A program made the translations under genes and the position numbers. Of a stretch of 64,000 nt of DNA, positions 11,650 to 23,137 are shown piece by piece. This stretch comes from Diphasiastrum complanatum (taxonomy: Eukaryota > Streptophyta > Lycopodiopsida > Lycopodiales > Lycopodiaceae), in the NCBI GenBank assembly GCA_029204225.1, contig CM055102.1, forward strand, positions 28,636,969-28,700,968. Direction: 5' to 3'. Position 1 is the stretch's first letter, and each line of letters begins with the position of its first letter. The notes beneath the pieces were generated by a model. It searched no databases. It was not told the origin of the DNA and was given only the letters and a program-made list of their open reading frames with translations.

Positions 11650-12480
11650 ACTCATAACAGACTAACAAGATTGAAGAAGATCAGAAATAGCAAGATAAAG
11701 ACAAGTAGAGAGAACAGGTGGATCAAAGAAAAGATGAACACAAAGGAGGGCCACATAATGAGCTTTAAAAAGACTCCACATGAACTATTTGGTAGTGATA
11801 AGTTTATAAGGGCAAGATTGATAGTTACAACTCCCAATAAGACAAATCAATTAGCACCAAGAACAATGCCATAAAGTTCAATAGGAATAATGTGGAAATC
11901 AGCTTGCCGAGAAATGGTGCCAATGTGGTAAGGAAGCGCTTGCAACATATGAGTAATCTAAAATGAATTGGAACTAGTCACTTCAACATGCAAAGGATGT
12001 AAGACAGGAAGAGTTGTGGCGTGGATATGGGAGGCAATCTTTTGACTCATAGAGGAACAAATACTACCAAAATCGACAACAACAATGAACTCATGACCCG
12101 TAACAGAAACATGTAAACAAATATGATGGGGACCAAGCATACCTGACCAATAAGCATAGGCCAGTTACGCTACACATTCAACAAAGTCATTAGGAGCAAG
12201 TTCAAGAACCTCTTCAACAATGTAAAATAAAAAGATCATCAAGGTCAAAAAGTTTAGGGACATGTAGCATAGCAGGTAGGTGAGGATGTGGACAATCACG
12301 GTTAAGATGATCACAACTATGAGAGTTAAAACCATAGTAATGGACAAACGCATTCACCAGGCCCTTTTTGGCTATGAAACGTGCTTTCCAACATGCCTCA
12401 TTTCCCAAAACCTGAGAAACAAGCCTAGGAAATGACCACGGGAAACGGTAGTTTCCCCAATGGAAAAACATGTTTCACAT
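11650..12480 (-). pseudogene. Gypsy gag-protease relic, minus strand
   Basis: On the minus strand a CCHC-like segment (YYGFNSHSCDHLNRDCPHPH, about 12280-12340) is followed by a retropepsin with VVVDFGSICSSMSQK (about 12040-12080) and a C-terminal part with IELYGIVLGANWF (about 11850-11890). The active site reads D-F-G-S instead of D-T-G-S, so catalysis is unlikely. It is related to the plus-strand relic just upstream but faces the other way. Confidence 0.6.
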
Positions 12481-12989
12481 CACAAAAATGATTGTTCCTC
12501 ACAACACATACTAAAGGAAATGGTTTTTAGAACATAAAACTAAAAAAATGACCTACAAGAGGCTGGTTTTGCCTAAAAACTGCCAAAATCTTATCCGAAG
12601 AAGGTCATAATCTTGGTGGGCAGTCCCGCAAAATTGCTCCTCAAACTCAGGCTGGCAATGAAACCTTTTTTTTATTGGAAACCTTTTTCCATCATAAAAC
12701 TCCATCTCTAGACAGCATGCTGCGTTTTTGTACTGTTTAACATGGTGCATGATGCATATTTTGAACTTTTAAAGTCTTTTGTAGCTTGAGGCTACAAAAG
12801 ACAGAATAAATGCATCTCAGGCGTGTATGATACTCCAGGAGCGTGTAAAAAAACGTTTTCATAAAAGAAAACATACTAAGCAGAAATAAAGAACCGGAAA
12901 AGGATATGTTGTATATCTCTCTGCTAAAGTAGAAAGGTGCACATATATATCATGATATAATAACAAGCCTCAAGTCTCGGCTGATGTTG
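12481..12989. other. Unassigned
   Basis: No gene, repeat or RNA recognised. One minus-strand frame (12553-12750) is open for 65 codons but shows no motif. Confidence 0.4.
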
Positions 12990-14940
12990 TGAAGTAGGCC
13001 GCAATCAAACTCGTGGAGTGCTTTGGATGTGAGGTGTGAAGCTGCCACTGCCTGGATCTATGTACATATGTCGCTTGCTCCACCTTGGCCTATTGGAGAA
13101 ATGACTCGGTCTAATGCACTGACGTCTGGCACGATGTCTGTCTCTGACTGGAATATCTATCTCATCCTCCGATCTGCCCTTTGTATCGTCTGTGGGCCTC
13201 TGTCTGCAAAAAGAAATCTATGATACTGGTCTGAGGATCCAAACTGATTTGGGAACTGACCAAGTCAAAAGCATCATCTCATTTACCATCAAGGCTACAC
13301 GGCGAGGATCCTCATATGTGATCAGGGCCTGAAGTGACCTGGAGGAGTCCTGATATAAACATTCTATCATCCTCTAATATCGTAATAACCGGGCATCTGA
13401 AAATGAAATGATCCTCGTACTCAATCTCTCCACGTGAACAAATCTGACATACTTTGGGTGCGTGCTATGAAAACGGCCCGTCTCAAGGTGTAGTTGATGT
13501 GAGAAGACTCTAAATTGTCCCAATATAAATCTCAATCCATGAGACAAACCCCCATCTAGATATCTAGGGAGGATATGACAACCTGTACACTGCAGTAAAG
13601 GGGCTCACTCCAAGCTTCCCATTGCAAATTCTGTGTATGTAGGATCTATATATAGACTGACGAATATAGTGATGTGTGCCCTCTGGAAGTGACGATAAAG
13701 AAATACCGATGGAGCCTTCCCACCTGAGAATACCATGAGAGGTGAAATCCCTAGCTATGGAGTAATCGTGATGATGTGAGGGCTGCATAGGAATATCTGG
13801 ACTGTCTGCTGTCTATCTAAATCAGTCTCTAGAGGAAAGTAACAATCCAAAAGATAGCCTCAACCTGTAATGGAGCAACTGTATAATCTGATGAGGAGAG
13901 AAGGTTTTGCCCAGATCATACGTGACAAATAGTAGTCTGAAGGTGAGATATATTGGCCCACTTAGAGGAAGTGAGACCCGTACACCAAGTCTCTGCTGCA
14001 TACATGACTGTCGGTGTGACTGATGCATGCCTCTTACCCAACTTGGCAAGAGCAGCCTGTCTCATACTAAAGGTTGGACCAGAGATGAGGAAGTACGTGT
14101 ATGAACAAACCACCTCCAAAGGATGACCATTCCATAAAAGCTCCTAAAGCTGCATGAATGCCCGAGATGTGTTGAAGACCATAGCTTTGGTCTTCCCAAT
14201 GTTCACTAACAATCCCCATCATGAACAGAGGAGCATAATAGGTCTAGATGTCTTTGTAACCCCTCTTTGGAATGTGACATGAGTACAACATCATTAGCAT
14301 AAATTAGAATCGAGATTAGTAGGTCGCATAGAGTATAACCCTCACCTCCATCTTGCATAATCATCCTCTCCAACTCATCACTATAAAGTCCAAATAGGGT
14401 AGGGGATAATACGCATCCCTGCTTCACTCGAATGGTGCTATGAACCTGCTGTGATATGGTCTCCTCGCCTTATGAAAATCCACAAAACAATAGTATATGC
14501 ACACCCGTCTGGACCTGGCCTCCTCAATGATAGACCTCAAGGTGAATATATGATCAGAGGTGGAGTAATAAGATCGGAAACCTGCCTGCCACAAAGCATG
14601 TAAGCTTCTGATCTCTGCTTCACTACTAACTGCCGTCTGAAGAACTGAGCCATAAACCTTTGCCATAATATGCCCAACCATAATAGTGCGGTAGTTTTTT
14701 GGCCTCATGGGATCAGCTCCCTTGTCAATGGGATGTATGATATTGGTACACCACGAGGTAGGGAAGCCCTAAATCACAGCTTGATTAAAAAATGGGGGAG
14801 AGTATATCTTCACATGGATAAGAAGTTCTGCTTCCAGGTCTTCAATATCATGGCCATGGCAACTATTAAGGCGTTTAATGGATTCAGATATCATGTTGGG
14901 GGTGAATAGGTTGAAGGATGAAGGATGGGGTGAGATGATG
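12990..14940 (-). mobile_element. LINE copy 2, RT and C-terminal part
   Basis: Minus-strand LINE of the same family as copy 1. Reading from 14940 downwards: SSFNLFTPNMISESI, NYRTIMVGHIMAKVYGS, AGFRSYYSTSDHIFTLRSII, CFVDFHKA, KQGCVLSPTLFGLYSDELER, ISILIYANDVVLMSH, and near 13440 CQICSRGEIEYEDHFIFRC. The catalytic box is YAND instead of YADD, so the polymerase would be inactive. The frame is broken after CFVDFHKA. The linker part of the same copy probably continues at 16060-16215, separated by an inserted stretch. Confidence 0.8.
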
Positions 14941-16039
14941 AGAGAGAGAGAGAGAGAGAGAAAGAAAGCTTTATTAATGTCTTTTGATGCCAAAAAGCAT
15001 ATAAGACAAAGTAGTACATCTGTAAAATTGTATAGACCAAATTGGCCAAGAAATAAAGACTATCCAGTCTTCCATTCTTTTTGTATGAAACGTATTTTGA
15101 ATATTAGAGCTTGTTACTCTAACTGATGAATTATGAGTGCAGGTATCATTACCTGAAGACAAGAAATGAAACTGTAGAGCAATGCTAACAGTTTGATATG
15201 CAGGTTCTAGAAATAGAATCTAATGATGAACCATTTTATGGTATGACTCCTAACCTTTTCTTAAGGGTATGTGCAAGTACTAAGAAGAGTACCTGAAGAA
15301 TGAATCTAAAGAAGCTTCATAAAGCTTAAAGATGGTACCTGATGAAGGCTCAATCGAGTCTATAAAGAAGGCTCAATCGAGTCTATAAAGAAGGCTCACT
15401 TGAGTCTGTAAAGACTGGAGAAGAAACCAAAGGACTGATCACCCTTTGTGTCACACTCCGCTAAGACTGGGGATGGGCAACCCCTAGAAAAAAGGGCCTA
15501 GGAATTGATGACAATTATGCAAGGTAAGATGGACATAAACAAAGCCTTTCCCATGACATGAAAAACACTTGGGTGAATCCCAATGTTGTAAACAAAGAAA
15601 TATTCAACTTGATAGTGGCTAACATTAAATGTTACGCTACCTACCTTCTAACCTTAGACCTCTTGGTCTGAGTAGATTCAGCGATAGAAAACCAGCTGTA
15701 ACTGAATTATGCATGCCAACTGATTCTCAAAACTAACTTAATTTGATGCTAGTGAACTGGAATACAAATTTCTGGCTGCTATAGTAAAAACTACAGCAAA
15801 ATCATATTTAACCTCTTGTCTTTTTGAAATGTGTCATTGATCAATGCAACAACCTTTAAGAGACAGTAAGTCTTTCCATGTCATTAGAAACCACTTTTCT
15901 TGGTATAAGATTCTTTAAGATCCAGAATTTGTAAACTTCTGGTTGATGTAAAGATCTAAGAATCCATCTTCCCAAAACCACTGTATATGTAATTGGCCTT
16001 GGGCCAATTGATCTTGCATAATTTGAAAGAAAATCCTTC
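14940..16039. other. Stretch interrupting LINE copy 2, with 23-bp repeats
   Basis: About 1.1 kb separates the two parts of LINE copy 2. It starts at a (GA)n run (14941-14964) and ends at a run of about 19 G (16040-16058). At 15345-15413 there are three copies of a 23-bp unit containing AAGGCTCAATCGAGTC; the third copy has two changes. No coding motif was recognised. Either an insertion or replacement of LINE sequence would explain it. Confidence 0.5.
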
Positions 16040-16058
16040 GGGGGGGGGGGGGGGGGGG
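16040..16058. repeat. Poly-G run
   Basis: An uninterrupted run of about 19 G. The exact length is unreliable in any assembly. Confidence 0.8.
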
Positions 16059-16059
16059 T

Positions 16060-16215
16060 CCCCATCTTGACCCCTCAGCAAGTCTCTTGAATGAATGAGT
16101 GTGGCTGCCATATGAAGAGTATTAGTGAGGAAAGTAGCTTGATCCTCCAATGAAGTGTCAGTAGGGAAGTGATGAAGTAAGGTGGTGAGAGATTCTTGGT
16201 ATTGGCACATTCCTT
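16060..16215 (-). pseudogene. LINE copy 2, endonuclease-RT linker fragment
   Basis: The minus strand reads SLTTLLHHFPTDTSLEDQAT and FLTNTLHMAATLI, matching the linker between endonuclease and RT in the other two copies (ALNSLLQDFPFSSPIEQQAS; CALAHNPFSSNLSNQASFLT). It meets the plus-strand LINE head to head at about 16200-16220. Confidence 0.65.
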
Positions 16216-18510
16216 GGTCATTCTGAACGATTTATCACAGTGGCCAGATTCAGTAGCATTCACTTGTCATCCACATAGTGGCGGACATAGTGTGGTGGAT
16301 TACTTCATTGGCTCACCAGCCTTGATTCCTCTCATTCACAGCTTTACTATACTCTCTCCTACCCTTGCTGATCACTCACTGCTCTTACTCTCTGTTGGCC
16401 AGACCTCTCCCCTTCCAATCATTCGACCCAAGACCACTAAACCTCACTTTTCTTTTCGTACACATCTCATCCCATGCTACATAGTCGCGCTCAACTCTCT
16501 TTTGCAAGATTTTCCCTTCTCCTCTCCTATTGAGCAACAGGCCAGCTACTTGACGCTCTCCCTTATACAAGTCACCACCCAAGCCTTTCCCCCTAAGACA
16601 TATCCCACTCATCGAAAGACCTATAACCGATAGTATGATCATGATTGCCACGCCTTACATAAGCAGGTGGTATACGCCATGCATCACTCTCTTGATCTTT
16701 TAGTGCACGTACAAAAGCAATATCGTCATGTAGTTAATAAAAAGAAAAGAGACTCTCTAACAAGAGATGGTCAGAAACTTATAGACTCCCTTTTCTCTTC
16801 CTCCTCTCATTTCTGGAAAATCTTTTCTAAGAAATCTTCCTTACTTTCACCTATTGATATTGACTCTTGGGTGGAATATGCTACTTGCTTATACACTACT
16901 GATGCTCCGCCTATCCCTATCACTCGACCCGCAACATTCTCTCTTTTTACCTCTGACCAAATTGAATCCGCAATTGTAAGGCCCAATTCCATAAAGCAAA
17001 GGACGTCGACTCTCTTAACACAGACTTCCTCAAACCTATCTCCCAACTTCTCTCTCCTTACATTGGCCACACTTTTAACTTGGCTGCTACCTCGGGCTTT
17101 CCCACCAACTGGTGCACGAACCTTCTCCATCCCATTCTCAAGGCTGGTGATCCAATGAACGTGGATAACTATCGCACTCTCATGATCAGTCACATGATGG
17201 CGAAGCTTTATGGCTCAGTAAGGTGTTTTAGATGCTCCTTTCTCGTTTTACTGTAGACGAGGATGTCATCCAAAAATACGACTACAAATTTACCCAAGTA
17301 TGGTCTGAGGATACTGTTCATCAAGTCATAAAGGTAGTTGGAGCATTTGTGAGCCCAAATGGCATCACCTTAAACTCATTATGACCATGACGAGTCCTAA
17401 AAGCTGTTTTTGGGACATCTTCCGACTTTATACGGACTTGATGATATCTTGATCTGAGGTCTATTTTACTGAAAAACTTAGCCCCGTCGAGTTGATCAAA
17501 CAACTCGTCTGCCCGAGGCATAGGGTATTTATTCTTAATTGTGACTTTATTGAGGGCTTTGTAATCTACGCAAAGACGCATAGACCCCTCTTTCTTTTTC
17601 ACCAAAAGGACTGGTGAGGCCCATGGTGAACTGTTGGTCTGAATTTGGCCTTTCCCAAGATAATCTGTTAACTGCCTAGTTATTTCTATGGTTGGATCCC
17701 AGGCGAAATCAGATGAGTTATTTGCTCTTGGACAGGTTGGCTTTAGACCCGGATACTCTACTATTGATCATGCATTTGTCCTAAGCGGCATCATAGAGGA
17801 GGCTCGACATCGGAGACGGAGAGTATACTGCTGCTTTGTGGATTTCCGCAAGGCCATTGACTCAGTTCCACGGCACCTACTACTGCAGCGCTTATCTTCA
17901 CTTGGCTTCTCACAGGATATCATTATGGCTATCAACGCCTTATATGAGAGGATTTTAGCACGTTTCAGAGATGGCAGCAACTGGTTGCCTTTTATCCAGA
18001 ACACAGTTGTCAAGCAGGGATGTCCACTCTCTCCCACTCTTTTTGCATTGTACATTGATGATCTAGAGCAGATCATCAAGGAGGAGGGGGGTGATGGATG
18101 TCCACTTGCTGGTGTTATTATTCCTATCCTACTGTATGCGGATGATGTGGCATTGCTATCCTCTACAGCCTCTGGATTACAGCGACATCTTGATGCTCTA
18201 TATGGTTTTTGCTTAGGGTGGGGCTTGACGGTGAATATTGCTAAGACCAAAGTAATGGTGTTTAACACAAATCGGCATCATATGAGAGATGACGCTTTTT
18301 ATTATGATGGACAACAGCTGGAGATTGTTACATCATACACCTATCTAAGAGTATTATTCACCGGCCCCTTACTCACTTTTTGCTCTACTGCTCTATCTCG
18401 CCTGCGTTAGGGGCATGCTGCCTTGGTACATATGGAGAGAGTGTGTACTACATACCATATTCATGATCTTGCTACCAAAGTCCACCTTTTCTCTACAGTG
18501 GTCTTACCTG
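16216..18510 (+). mobile_element. LINE copy 3, split by a gypsy patch
   Basis: Plus-strand LINE starting within the endonuclease (GGHSVVDYFIGSPALIPL, LADHSLLLLS), then the linker and [18 protein letters not shown] to 17220, and from 17688 [56 protein letters not shown] and IPILLYADDVALLSS (YADD intact), ending near LATKVHLFSTVVLPG. The RT block 17688-18410 is one open frame, the best-preserved LINE RT in the window. The copy ends abruptly where chromovirus sequence starts, without a 3' UTR or A-tail. Confidence 0.85.
17221..17687 (-). mobile_element. 467-bp gypsy RT patch inside LINE copy 3
   Basis: This minus-strand fragment encodes the start of a Ty3/gypsy RT ([43 protein letters not shown]) and matches 22237-22704 of the family-C element nearly base for base, with one single-base deletion near 17327 and scattered substitutions. 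It has no LTR, no target duplication and no tail. The LINE frame on the two sides (LYGSV / [12 protein letters not shown]) would join without loss if it were removed, so it looks like clean insertion of a copied fragment, for example as repair filler. Confidence 0.85.
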
Positions 18511-19159
18511 GCATTCCTTTTCCTCCTAAGGATACACCTGTTACACTTGCATCTTTTCTATCAGGTGCTCGAGATCTTATTACCCAGGCCAGTTCTCATT
18601 TACAGCATGTTCAGCAGCGTTATCAGACCTCAGTTGATCGTCACCACCGCCATGTTGAGTTTCATCTTGGAGATATGGTTTATCTACGCTTACGGTTTGC
18701 ACGTCATCATTTTGTCCAGGGCCATGCTTCTACTAAGAAGCTTGCACCACGTTGTATGGGCCTTATCGCATTGTGGAGGTTCTTAGTCCAGTTACATATC
18801 GCTTACAGCTTCCTGCTTCCACACGCGCCTGTGATGTATTCCATGTCAGTTTATTACGTGCTGCTATTGAGGATGACGCTCCTTGTGATGCTGAGTTTCC
18901 TACTGCTCCAGAGTTATTTCCATTTTTACCTGCTGCTATATTACAGGTCCGTCTATACCATAGTCGACGCCGCCAGCAGATTCAGTTTTTGGTCCAGTGG
19001 GATGGTCGTCCTATTGAGGAGGCCACATGGGAGCCTATTGATGGCTTTTATCATACACCATTACTTGCGAATCAGGCTCGTGCTCTTGCTGCACTTGTTG
19101 ATTCCTCTACATCAGATGTTCCTCTAGTTGTTGATGCACCAGGGCTTGCTGCTACTTGA
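18511..19159 (+). pseudogene. Integrase C-terminus and chromodomain of chromovirus B
   Basis: Plus-strand frames give the integrase tail (FLSGARDLITQASSHLQHVQ, DRHHRHVEFHLGDMVYLRLR), a frame change near 18750, then YGPYRIVEVLSPVTYRLQLP, CDVFHVSLLRAA and a chromodomain (QQIQFLVQWDGRPIEEATWE), ending in a TGA at 19157-19159. The last 135 codons are one open frame. This is the same family as chromovirus A. Everything upstream of the integrase tail is missing, and the fragment is joined directly to LINE copy 3. Confidence 0.85.
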
Positions 19160-19195
19160 TCCGGTTATCTTTTCGGCAGTTGGGTTTTTTTTTTG

Positions 19196-19478
19196 TGTCG
19201 GGGAGAGTTATGGACTCAGCTCATTACATTCGCCGCGTCCATTTACATTTACAGTTACTTTACTTTATGCATAAGCAGGCCTCTGGCCCTTTTTTATTCA
19301 TTAGTGACATTCAGACTATATGGTTGGCCTTTGGCCTTATTATTCATTATTAGGCCATTTGGACATATTACTGGAGAGAGGGGGCCTTCTTGAAGGGCGC
19401 ACTATTATCCCTCCCAGTTGGGCCCTAGCCACTGGAAGCTTCCTTTTAGGGCTTCCTCTTGGCTATAAGTAGGGAAAC
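19196..19478 (+). repeat. LTR of chromovirus B, left part
   Basis: Starts TGTCGGGGAGAGTTATGG 36 bases after the chromodomain stop and matches the minus-strand LTR at 690-1146. It stops at GGGAAAC, where the family-C element is inserted, and resumes at 25691. Just before its start there is a T run (19187-19194) rather than a purine tract; chromovirus A shows the same arrangement. The TATA-like CTATAAGTAGGG is at about 19463-19474. Confidence 0.85.
19474..19478. other. Target-site duplication, left (GAAAC)
   Basis: GAAAC directly precedes the first LTR of the family-C element and is repeated exactly at 25691-25695 after the second LTR. The uninterrupted LTR of chromovirus A carries GGGAAACTGTGTCA at this place, which confirms the insertion. 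Confidence 0.95.
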
Positions 19479-19836
19479 TGTAATAGATCCTAACACCACA
19501 GTAGGGCAAACACTAACTGATCCACCCAACCTTGCCTACTCCCTGATATAGAGTAAGCCCCTCCTAGCCCAGTGTGAGGACTGGTTGCATGCAACTGCCA
19601 AGTGTCGGCCACGTGGCACTGACGTGGTCGACTGCACGTCGGGACCCAACTGGGGGCCCTATCCTGCTGACAGGGTCCCTAGGCTGTGTTAGGCCCGCCA
19701 TGGCTACGGACCGTGCTGGGGCACACTACTCACACTGTCTTGCCCTGTTGGTCATGTACGCTGGACACGACCCTGACTGTGGTATCTGACCTATGTGTGT
19801 TCTCTAGGGTTCGGCACTGGTTACGAGCTCGTAACA
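19479..19836 (-). repeat. 3' LTR of family-C element
   Basis: 358 bp. On the element's strand it begins TGTTACGAGCTCGTAAC and ends GGATCTATTACA, giving the canonical TG...CA ends; the first bases form a GTTACGAGCTCGTAAC palindrome. It differs from the 5' LTR at three sites only. Confidence 0.95.
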
Positions 19837-19849
19837 CTCCCTCCACCTT
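19837..19849 (-). other. Polypurine tract of family-C element
   Basis: On the minus strand AAGGTGGAGGGAG directly precedes the TGTTACG start of the 3' LTR. It is the expected primer for plus-strand DNA synthesis and overlaps the end of the pol frame. Confidence 0.9.
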
Positions 19850-22786
19850 AAGAACCGTCTTGGTCCTCTAAGACAAAGTCTGGAAAAATCTTGCGAAGGA
19901 CGCTGCCTCTTTCCCAAGTGGCATTCTTAGCAGGCTGATCATTCCACTTAACCAGATATTCTCGGTATAGAGTATGACGAGTCTGCGTCTCTCTACTATC
20001 AAGAATTTCCTCTGGTTCATGTGGAGGTTGTTGAGGATCCAATGGGAGAACTAGAACACTGTCCCCTACCAGATTATCTGATCTGGTTAAGGCTTTTCGT
20101 AACTGACTTACATGAAAAACTGGAAAAACCTTACTGCTGTGTGGGAGTTCTAGTTCATAGGTGACCTCGCCTAGTCTCCTACTGATGGTAAAGGGACCAC
20201 AATACCTTGGAGACAACTTAGCACACACTCCTGATTTGAGGGTTTTAGAGTCAACTGGGACTCTCAAGTAGACTTTCTCACAAGTGGAGAACTGCACATC
20301 CCGTCTGTGTGGATCTGCATAATGCCTGGCTCGATCCTGGGATTGTCTAATGCTACGCTTAGCATGTTCTATCATCTGGTTTAGGTCTTCTAAAAAGTTT
20401 CTGGCTGCTTCAACTTTTTCTTGTTTAAACCCTACAGCTGTGGGTGAGCGTGGCTGAAAACCGTACATCAGCATAAATGGGCTGTATCCCGTAGCTGAAT
20501 GTTTGGTACTGTTGTAAGCAAACTCTAATATCGAGAGATACTCCCCCCAATTAGTCTGCCTCTTGCTGACGTATGCACGAAGCATATCCTCCAGCACTTG
20601 ATTTACCCTTTCTGTTTGACCGTCCGTCTGTGGATGGTCGGTGGTACTCATATTAAGTTTAGTATGGAGATGATGGAATACTGCCCTCCAAAAATTTCCA
20701 GTAAACTTACTGTCCCGGTCGCTGACTATGCCGGAAGGTAGACCGTACAATTTAAATGGCCCGTCTACAAACAACCTCGCTAACTCTGGAGCTCTAACGG
20801 TTGTTTTGGTCGGAATAAAATGAGCCATTTTGGTCAGACGGTCAACTGTGACCCATATAGCGTCATTACCCTTTTGGGTTTTAGGCAGGCCTACTATAAA
20901 ATCCATGGAGATACTCTCCCATTTACCAGCTGGTATTTCTAAGGGATGCAACAACCCTTCTGCCTTTAAACGCTCTGCTTTATTTACTTGACATTTCTGG
21001 CAACTGGTTACATACTGGTGGACGTCCTTTTTCATACTGGGCCAGAACAATTGCCTACGAAGAAGCTCATAGGTCTTCTGTATGCCTGGGTGTCCCGCGC
21101 TAGGATTGTCATGACATTCATATAGGACCTGCTGCCTATAATCCTCTGAATTGGGGACACATACTCTATCTCTATAGAGCAAGTACTCATCCTGAATGGA
21201 ATACTGTTTCCATTTGAATCCTTGAGTCAACTGACCCTCAACCACTGGGGTTTGCTTGGGTGATACAGGCTCAGAATCCTCAACGTCATCTGATGACGTA
21301 TACTCGGACTCATCATCATCCTCAACCGAAGCTGCCGTATTCTTGGATGAACTGGCACCAGCCCCGGGAACTGGTTCTGGAGTCTGTAACTGTCTGTTCT
21401 GGACTGAGTTCCAGATAATAGAGAAGAATGCATCATGCTGGCATTTCCCTCTCAAGGACTCGAGTAACTCATTACGAATCTGAGTAAAACTCAGCTCGTT
21501 TATCATAGGCATTCTGCTAAGGGCATCTGCTACTGTATTGAATTTTCCACGCCTATATCTGATAGACATGTCAAACTCTTGCATCAACTCTGCCCAACGA
21601 GCTTTCCGACCTCTAAGCTCAGGTTGATTGCAAAGGTATCTGAGACTCTCATGGTCTGTCAGGACCTCAAAGTTGGCACCATACAAATAATGCCTCCAAG
21701 TCTTAAGGGCATGGACTATAGAAAAGAGTTCCTTTTCATAGGCACTATACCTAGTCTGTGCTGGCTCGAGTTTTTTACTCTCGAACGCAACTGGTCGTCC
21801 ACCCTGAGTTAGCACAGCACCTACTGCAAAGTCACTAGCATCTGTTTCGACCACAAATGGCTGATTGGGGTCGACGACCTTTAAAACTGGTGCTGTAGCT
21901 AAGGCTGTTTTGAGAGCATCAAAGCTCTCCTGTTGTGCGGACTCCCAAATGAACTCCTTTCCCTTCCCCTTAAGGAGATTTGTCATAGGGACTGCTGTCT
22001 GAGCATATTCCTTGACAAATCGTCTGTAATATCCCGCCAGACCAAGAAAGATTTGAAGTTCCAAAATATTCTGAGGTCTTAGCCAACTGAGTATGGCTTT
22101 AACCTTATTTGGGTCCATCTTAATCCCATCTGAAGAGATAATGTGACCCAAATATGCTACTTCTTCAACGAAGAATTCACACTTGGATTGTTTAGCATAA
22201 AGCTTATGCTTTCTAAGCAGTCGAAACACCTTTCTGAGGTGTTTTAGATGCTCCTTCCTCGTTTTGCTGTAGACGAGGATGTCATCTAAAAATACGACTA
22301 CAAACTTACCCAAGTATGGTCTGAGGACACTGTTCATCAAGGTCATAAAGGTCGCTGGAGCATTTGTGAGCCCAAATGGCATCACCTTAAACTCATAATG
22401 ACCGTGACGAGTCCTAAAAGCTGTTTTCGAGACATCTTTTGATTTTATACGGACTTGATGATATCCCGATCTGAGGTCTATTTTGCTGAAAAACTTAGCC
22501 CCGTCGAGTTGATCAAACAACTCGTCTGCCCGAGGCATAGGGTATTTATTCTTAATTGTGACTTTATTGAGGGCTCTGTAATCTACGCAAAGACGCATAG
22601 ACCCCTCCTTCTTTTTCACCAATAGGACTGGTGAGGCCCATGGTGAACTACTGGTCTGAATTTGGCCTTTCCCAAGATAGTCTGTTAACTGCCTAGTTAT
22701 TTCTTCATCCTCTGTTCGGCTGACCCGATACGGAGGTTTAGAAACAGGTGTTGTACCTGGTACTAGGTTTATTACACTACCTCTCT
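19848..22786 (-). CDS. Family-C pol: RT, RNase H, integrase, chromodomain
   Basis: One open frame of about 980 codons. In order: RT entry ([17 protein letters not shown], then [20 protein letters not shown]), RT catalytic box [13 protein letters not shown], RNase H ([42 protein letters not shown]), integrase HHCC finger (ending [12 protein letters not shown]), the core with [24 protein letters not shown] and [13 protein letters not shown] giving D, D, E, the GPF-like tail ([20 protein letters not shown]), and a chromodomain ([17 protein letters not shown]). All catalytic residues seen are intact. Codons upstream of about 22786 are in another frame, so the region depends on a frame change to be made as a fusion with gag-protease. 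Confidence 0.95.
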
Positions 22787-23137
22787 GCTAGGTGGTAGAC
22801 CATGTGGCAAATCTTCAGGAAAAACATCTTTAAATTTAGACAATAAAGTTTCTAATTTACTGATTTTGTGCTGAATAGAACTGGAAATAGAAACTTCAGG
22901 AATAAACTGAAAGTCACATAAGAATACCTGATGGTCTTCGTCTCCGATTAGCTGACAGAGTTCTGAACTGCAGACCATAGGGCTGTTGGGGACATGATGC
23001 TCCCCATGCAACTGGATCTCTCGGCCTTTATGCTGAAAGCTGAGGGTGTTCTCCTGATAGTTTCTGTGGAGGGAAGGTCCTAAACTGTAGAGCCAATCTC
23101 TCCCGAGAACAATGTCTGTTCGATCCAGGTGCATTAT
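22775..23137 (-). CDS. Family-C protease C-terminus and linker to RT
   Basis: Directly in frame with gag-protease after the TAG at 23138-23140. It reads [20 protein letters not shown], the conserved C-terminal strand of a retropepsin, and ends with [19 protein letters not shown], the usual lead-in to RT. A stop follows at 22772-22774 because the frame shifts by one base near 22776-22786; the RT sequence picks up in the neighbouring frame (VINLVPG). One frameshift and one nonsense codon separate the three pieces of a single polyprotein. Confidence 0.9.

Noticed and set aside
15345-15413. Three 23-bp repeats as a CRISPR-like array
   Set aside because: The units are directly adjacent without spacers, and the genome is eukaryotic.
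18423-19127. A 234-codon plus-strand frame as a single host protein
   Set aside because: Its start is LINE sequence, its middle is chromovirus integrase, and its C-terminal third is a wrong-frame reading of the chromodomain region.
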